From assembly GCA_013696595.1 (NCBI GenBank), contig JACCYG010000177.1, forward strand, positions 1 through 9,598: a stretch of 9,598 nt of DNA, written 5' to 3'. The DNA comes from Actinomycetota bacterium (GTDB lineage: Bacteria > Actinomycetota > Thermoleophilia > Gaiellales > Gaiellaceae). Both the position numbers and the translations under genes were made by a program. Of this stretch, positions 6,882 to 9,598 are shown piece by piece (position 1 is the stretch's first letter; each line of letters begins with the position of its first letter). The notes below the pieces were generated by a model. The model was given only the letters and a program-made list of their open reading frames with translations. It had not been told where the DNA came from and ran no database searches.

Positions 6882-6910
6882 AGCGTAGGCGACTGCGAGG
6901 CCTCGCGCAA
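6882..6910 (-). promoter_or_regulatory. Putative trp operon promoter
   Basis: Reading the - strand, TTGCGC (6910-6905) and TACGCT (6887-6882) are separated by exactly 17 bases and resemble a sigma-70-type -35 and an actinobacterial TAnnnT -10. The expected transcription start is about two to four bases before the trpL ATG at 6872. A perfect palindrome fills much of the spacer. The match to consensus is only moderate; the position is the strongest argument. Confidence 0.5.
6895..6906. promoter_or_regulatory. Perfect 12-bp palindrome inside the trp promoter
   Basis: GCGAGGCCTCGC is fully self-complementary and lies in the spacer of the putative trp promoter, touching its -35 element. Such a position would suit a repressor operator. 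No known consensus is recognised (it is not the CTAG-centred enterobacterial TrpR box), so the binding partner is unknown. Confidence 0.35.
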
Positions 6911-6918
6911 CCCCTGTT

Positions 6919-6946
6919 CGCGGCGTCTGGCCGCGTGCTCGATAAT
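6919..6946 (+). promoter_or_regulatory. Putative promoter of the DUF4389-M48 gene pair, with inverted repeat upstream
   Basis: GATAAT (6941-6946) is a strong -10 match, placed so that the seventh base downstream is G of GTG 6953. The transcript would then begin at the start codon, i.e. leaderless. No convincing -35 is seen. The inverted repeat CGCGGC (6919-6924) / GCCGCG (6930-6935) with a 5-base spacer lies just upstream of the -10 and could be a regulator site. The promoter is divergent from the trp promoter. Confidence 0.5.
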
Positions 6947-6952
6947 CGCCGC

Positions 6953-8242
6953 GTGGCCGACCATCCGATTCGGATCATCGTGAAAGACGACCTCGAGCGC
7001 TCGCGCCTCACGGTGTTCTTCAGGCTCCTGCTTGCGATCCCGCACCTGATCGCGCTCTTTCTCTGGTCGATCGGGGCGCTCGTGGCCGGGATCGTGAACT
7101 GGTTCGCGACGCTCATCAAGGGCCGCTCGCCGAAGGGCCTCCACGACTTTCTCGCCTCATACGTTCGCTATGCGACGCACGTCTATGCGTACGTGTTGCT
7201 TGCGGCCAGCCCGTTCCCCGGTTTCGGCGGCGAGCGCGGCTATCCGATCGAGGTCGAGATCGACCCGCCCGAGCTCCAGAGCCGGTGGAAGACTGCGTTT
7301 CGCATCCTGCTTGGGCTGCCCGCCCTCGTTCTCGCGACGGTCCTCGTGGGCAGTTGGGGGGGTGGCGGAGCCCGCATGTCCGAGGAGGATGGGCAATTCG
7401 CTGCGGACCTCTTCTCGAGCGTCGGCGTTGCGTGGACGATCGCGTTCCTCGCCTGGTTCGCGTGTCTCGCGCGCGGCCGGATGCCCCGGGGTTTCCGAGA
7501 CCTGCTCGCCTATGTCCTTCGCTACGGCGCGCAGGCCTACGGTTATCTGTTCCTTCTGACGGATCGATACCCGAACAGCGACCCACACGATCCGCCGAGC
7601 CGCGAGCCCGTGCCCGAGCACCCGATCCGCCTCCGGGTCGAAGACGATCTCCGACGGAGCCGCCTCACCGTGTTCTTTCGCCTGCTGCTCACGTTTCCGC
7701 ACTTCCTCTGGCTGATTCTCTGGAGTCTTCTCTCGCTCGTCGTCGCGATCCTGAACTGGGTCGCGACGCTCCTTACCGGCCGACCTCCGCGCGTCTTTCA
7801 CCGCTTCCTCTCCGCGTTCGTCCGGTACGAGGTGCACGTGCTCGCGTACCTGCTTCTCGTCGCCAATCCGTTTCCGGGGTTCGTCGGCAAGTCGGGCTCG
7901 TATCCCGTCGATCCCGAGCTTCCGCCACCCGAGCCCCAGAGCCGCTGGCGGACGGCCTTTCGGGTCCTGCTTGCGATACCCGCATTCATCGTCACCAGCG
8001 CGATCGGCACGGCTGCGTTCGTCGCGGCGTTCCTTGCATGGTTCGCGGCCCTCGCCACCGGGAGGATGCCGGAAGGCCTCCGAAACGTCGGCGCCTACTA
8101 CCTGCGTTACACGGCCCAGGAGCAGGGCTACGGCGTGTACCTCCTGACCGACCGGTATCCGTACAGCGGCCCGGCCGAGTACGAGGAGCCGGAGGAGATG
8201 GAAGAGCCCGGCGAGGCGCCACCGCTTGCAGCTCGGGCGTAA
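6953..8242 (+). CDS. DUF4389 family membrane protein with fourfold internal repeat
   Basis: The product (429 residues from GTG 6953) is an integral membrane protein of unknown function that I assign to DUF4389. It contains two copies of a unit of about 200 residues (residues 4-209 and 223-405) that open HPIR(I/L), then a DDL-RSRLTVFFRLLL core. Each unit contains two related half-units. They share a hydrophobic hairpin, W(F/V)A.L..GR.P, a following (V/L)RY, an aromatic AY or GY patch, and an ending in PFPGF or RYP.S. Hydrophobic stretches near 21-55, 115-137, 157-175, 241-275 and 335-366 are probable membrane segments. The tail (406-429) is Glu/Pro-rich. The first copy carries an extra Gly/acidic loop (135-152). 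GTG 6953 is preferred over GTG 6935 because it matches the repeat opening and the leaderless -10 spacing. The end overlaps the M48 gene by 17 bases. Confidence 0.8.
   Translation: MADHPIRIIVKDDLERSRLTVFFRLLLAIPHLIALFLWSIGALVAGIVNWFATLIKGRSPKGLHDFLASYVRYATHVYAYVLLAASPFPGFGGERGYPIEVEIDPPELQSRWKTAFRILLGLPALVLATVLVGSWGGGGARMSEEDGQFAADLFSSVGVAWTIAFLAWFACLARGRMPRGFRDLLAYVLRYGAQAYGYLFLLTDRYPNSDPHDPPSREPVPEHPIRLRVEDDLRRSRLTVFFRLLLTFPHFLWLILWSLLSLVVAILNWVATLLTGRPPRVFHRFLSAFVRYEVHVLAYLLLVANPFPGFVGKSGSYPVDPELPPPEPQSRWRTAFRVLLAIPAFIVTSAIGTAAFVAAFLAWFAALATGRMPEGLRNVGAYYLRYTAQEQGYGVYLLTDRYPYSGPAEYEEPEEMEEPGEAPPLAARA
6962..7579 (+). repeat. DUF4389 internal repeat, copy 1
   Basis: This copy encodes HPIRIIVKDDLERSRLTV through LLTDRYPNS. 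Relative to copy 2 (7619-8167) the offset is 219 codons and it is longer, because of a loop rich in Gly, Glu and Asp near residues 135-152. Each copy itself contains two half-units with the W(F/V)A.L..GR.P motif (for example WFATLIKGRSP and WFACLARGRMP). Confidence 0.7.
7619..8167 (+). repeat. DUF4389 internal repeat, copy 2
   Basis: This copy encodes HPIRLRVEDDLRRSRLTV through LLTDRYPYS. The protein match to copy 1 is strong at the start (RSRLTVFFRLLL is identical in both) and around WVATLLTGRPP and WFAALATGRMP. The pattern indicates an intragenic duplication followed by divergence. Confidence 0.7.
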
Positions 8243-9449
8243 CGGCCGGCTCGTTTTCCTCGGCGCGCTCCTCGTCGTCCTCGCGGCTGCCTGGGCCGCG
8301 GCAGCCGTCTACCTCTGGGAAAGCCGTGTTCCGGGAAATCTGAGCCCGCCCGACCTCGACGTCCACGACGAGTTCACACGTGGAGAGCTCGCGCGGGCGA
8401 GCCGGTACGAGCGCTTCCTTCGCATCGAGCTGCTTCTCTCGCAGGTCGCGCTCCTTGGCGTGCTCGGGCTCTACGCATGGCGCGGGCACCGGCTCATGCG
8501 CGAGTCGGCAGCCGGGCGGATCGGAACGGGGATGCTCCTCGGGATGCTCGGGCTCGCGCTCGTCTGGCTCGTCCAGGTTCCCTTCTGGCTCCTCGAGCTC
8601 TGGTGGCAGCGGCGCCACGGGATCTCGCGCGCGGAGTATCCGGAGGCGATCCTGGGCACCTGGCTCGGGCTCGGCGGCGAGTTCCTGTTCATCTGTCTCG
8701 CCATCCTGGTCGTCATGGGGCTCGCGGGATTCCTACGCGACCGCTGGTGGGCTGTCGGCGCTCCCTTCTTCATCGGCCTCGCTCTTCTCTTCGTGTTCGT
8801 CTACCCCTACCTCCTCCCGAATCTGGGCTCGCTTCGGGATCGGGAGTTGACCGCGGAAGCGCGCCAGCTCGCCGACGAACAGGGGATCGAGCCGATCCCG
8901 GTCAAGGTCGAGGAAGTGCGGACGTTCACGACGGCGCCGAATGCGGAGGCCGCCGGCCTCGGGCCGAGCCGTCGCATCGTTCTCTGGGACACGCTCCTCA
9001 CGGGGCGCTTCGAGCAGAACGAGATCCGCTTCGTGATCGCGCACGAGCTCGCGCACCATTCGCGCAACCATCTCTGGAAGAGCGTGGGGTGGTATGCCCT
9101 CTTCGCCGTCCCGGGAGCGTTCCTGATCGCTCTCTTCACGCGGCGGCGTGGCGGATTGTCCCGGCCGGAGGCGGTCCCTGTCGCCTTGTTCGTGCTCGTC
9201 GCGCTTCAACTTCTAGCCGGGCCGGTTCAGAACGCGATCGGGCGACACCTCGAGGCCGAAGCCGACTGGGTCGCGCTCGAGACGACCGAGGACCCGGATG
9301 CTGCGCGGGCTCTCTTCCGCCGGTTCGCGACAACGACCTTGTCCGAGCCTAACCCGCCCCTGTGGTCCCAGCTTCTCCTCGACACGCACCCGACGCTCCT
9401 CGACCGGATCAAGTTGGCGGAGGCGTGGGAACGCGAGAACGGCGAGTGA
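8226..9449 (+). CDS. M48-family (Ste24/HtpX-like) membrane zinc metalloprotease
   Basis: This is an integral membrane peptidase of 407 residues. The zinc-binding HELAHH (273-278; His273, catalytic Glu274, His277) is followed 65 residues later by the third ligand Glu343 in EAEAD (343-347), and then by DTHPTLLDRI (386-395), the characteristic M48 C-terminal motif. Hydrophobic segments lie near 8-30, 66-84, 102-125, 146-170, 177-198, 288-304 and 317-333, with the active site on the cytosolic side by analogy with Ste24/CAAX proteases. Family members remove prenylated C termini or degrade damaged membrane proteins; the substrate here is unknown. The start is TTG 8226, overlapping the DUF4389 gene by 17 bases with GAGGCG upstream, so translational coupling is likely. 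It ends at TGA 9447-9449, one base before the PadR promoter. Confidence 0.9.
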   Translation: MQLGRNGRLVFLGALLVVLAAAWAAAAVYLWESRVPGNLSPPDLDVHDEFTRGELARASRYERFLRIELLLSQVALLGVLGLYAWRGHRLMRESAAGRIGTGMLLGMLGLALVWLVQVPFWLLELWWQRRHGISRAEYPEAILGTWLGLGGEFLFICLAILVVMGLAGFLRDRWWAVGAPFFIGLALLFVFVYPYLLPNLGSLRDRELTAEARQLADEQGIEPIPVKVEEVRTFTTAPNAEAAGLGPSRRIVLWDTLLTGRFEQNEIRFVIAHELAHHSRNHLWKSVGWYALFAVPGAFLIALFTRRRGGLSRPEAVPVALFVLVALQLLAGPVQNAIGRHLEAEADWVALETTEDPDAARALFRRFATTTLSEPNPPLWSQLLLDTHPTLLDRIKLAEAWERENGE

Positions 9450-9478
9450 TTGACTTATATATCGTGACGATATATCGT
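9450..9478 (+). promoter_or_regulatory. Putative promoter of the PadR-family gene
   Basis: TTGACT (9450-9455) and TATCGT (9473-9478) are 17 bases apart, a good -35 with a TAnnnT -10. Transcription would start near 9485, two bases before ATG 9487, giving an almost leaderless mRNA; no Shine-Dalgarno is present in GGCGCGGT before the ATG. The -35 begins immediately after the M48 stop codon. Confidence 0.65.
9457..9475. promoter_or_regulatory. AT-rich palindromic operator candidate in the PadR promoter
   Basis: ATATATCG (9457-9464) and CGATATAT (9468-9475) form a perfect 8-bp inverted repeat around TGA. The 10-mer ATATATCGTG also occurs twice as a direct repeat (9457-9466 and 9470-9479). The element fills the promoter spacer and overlaps the -10, the place expected for autorepression by a dimeric PadR protein. 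The AT richness stands out sharply from the GC-rich surroundings. Confidence 0.6.
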
Positions 9479-9486
9479 GGCGCGGT

Positions 9487-9598
9487 ATGGAGCTCTCGGG
9501 CGTCGGCCGGGTCATCCTCGGGTCACTGCAGCGAGTGCCTCGCTCCGGCTATGAGATCAAGCGGCTCGTAGACCACTCGACCCGGTTCTTCTGGGCGG
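9487..9598 (+). CDS. PadR-family transcriptional regulator, N-terminal fragment
   Basis: Only the first 37 codons lie in the window and the gene runs off the right edge. The visible sequence MELSGVGRVILGSLQ continues RVPRSGYEIKRLVDHSTR and ends FFWA. It matches the start of PadR winged-helix domains: the helix with LG.L, then the hallmark SGYEIK, then a helix ending in a FFW-like aromatic cluster. PadR proteins usually repress their own gene together with nearby transporters or membrane proteins. ATG 9487 is chosen because an in-frame stop (TGA 9451-9453) lies upstream and the promoter spacing fits. Its regulon beyond the adjacent palindrome is not visible. Confidence 0.85.
   Translation, partial: MELSGVGRVILGSLQRVPRSGYEIKRLVDHSTRFFWA

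Noticed and set aside
5971..6888. Long + strand frame opposite trpE
   Set aside because: It has the same shadow character, spans the attenuator and trpL, and shows no domain.
6935..6952. GTG 6935 as the start of the DUF4389 protein
   Set aside because: It falls upstream of the best -10 (GATAAT 6941-6946), and the six extra residues have no counterpart in the second repeat copy.
7356..7362. Run of seven G as a possible phase-variation tract
   Set aside because: It is short, lies in an in-frame Gly-rich loop of the DUF4389 protein, and is expected at this GC content.

Overview
The window is GC-rich throughout and looks like a chromosomal segment of a high-GC actinobacterium. The class Thermoleophilia (Gaiellales/Solirubrobacterales) is my best guess from the gene content and style: a trp operon with a TrpC-TrpF fusion, RTX modules with a cysteine cap, a DUF4389 protein, a PadR regulator and apparently leaderless starts. 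This placement is an inference from reading, not from a search.

Layout. (1) At 1-819 on the + strand is the 3' end of a secreted RTX-type calcium-binding protein made of two tandem modules of about 138 residues. (2) From 6910 down to 875 on the - strand is a complete tryptophan operon read as trpL-attenuator-trpE-trpG-trpD-trpCF-trpB-trpA. Every junction from trpE to trpB overlaps by 1-4 bases, and trpA follows trpB after 9 bases, so the operon looks tightly coupled. It converges on the RTX gene with 55 bases between stop codons. (3) From 6941 on the + strand, divergent from the trp promoter, is a DUF4389 membrane protein with a fourfold internal repeat. It overlaps by 17 bases an M48-family membrane zinc metallopeptidase. 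(4) At the right edge a PadR-family regulator begins, behind a compact promoter that contains an AT-rich palindrome.

How the genes work together. The trp genes encode all steps from chorismate to tryptophan: TrpE/TrpG anthranilate synthase, TrpD phosphoribosyltransferase, a fused TrpC-TrpF, and TrpB/TrpA tryptophan synthase. Expression appears to be set by a 21-codon leader peptide carrying three Trp codons (Trp-Trp-Ala-Trp). Downstream lies an intrinsic terminator whose 3' arm is also the trpE ribosome binding site. A 12-bp helix in the leader is positioned as a ribosome-sensitive alternative structure.

The most interesting points are the leader/attenuator, which is too short for routine ORF calling; the reduced 165-residue TrpF domain, in which two canonical active-site residues (the QLHG histidine and the LLD aspartate) are not recognisable; a pair of perfect hairpins that bury the trpD start; and the shortened TrpE, TrpC and TrpA. 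No mobile element, CRISPR array, tRNA or rRNA was seen.
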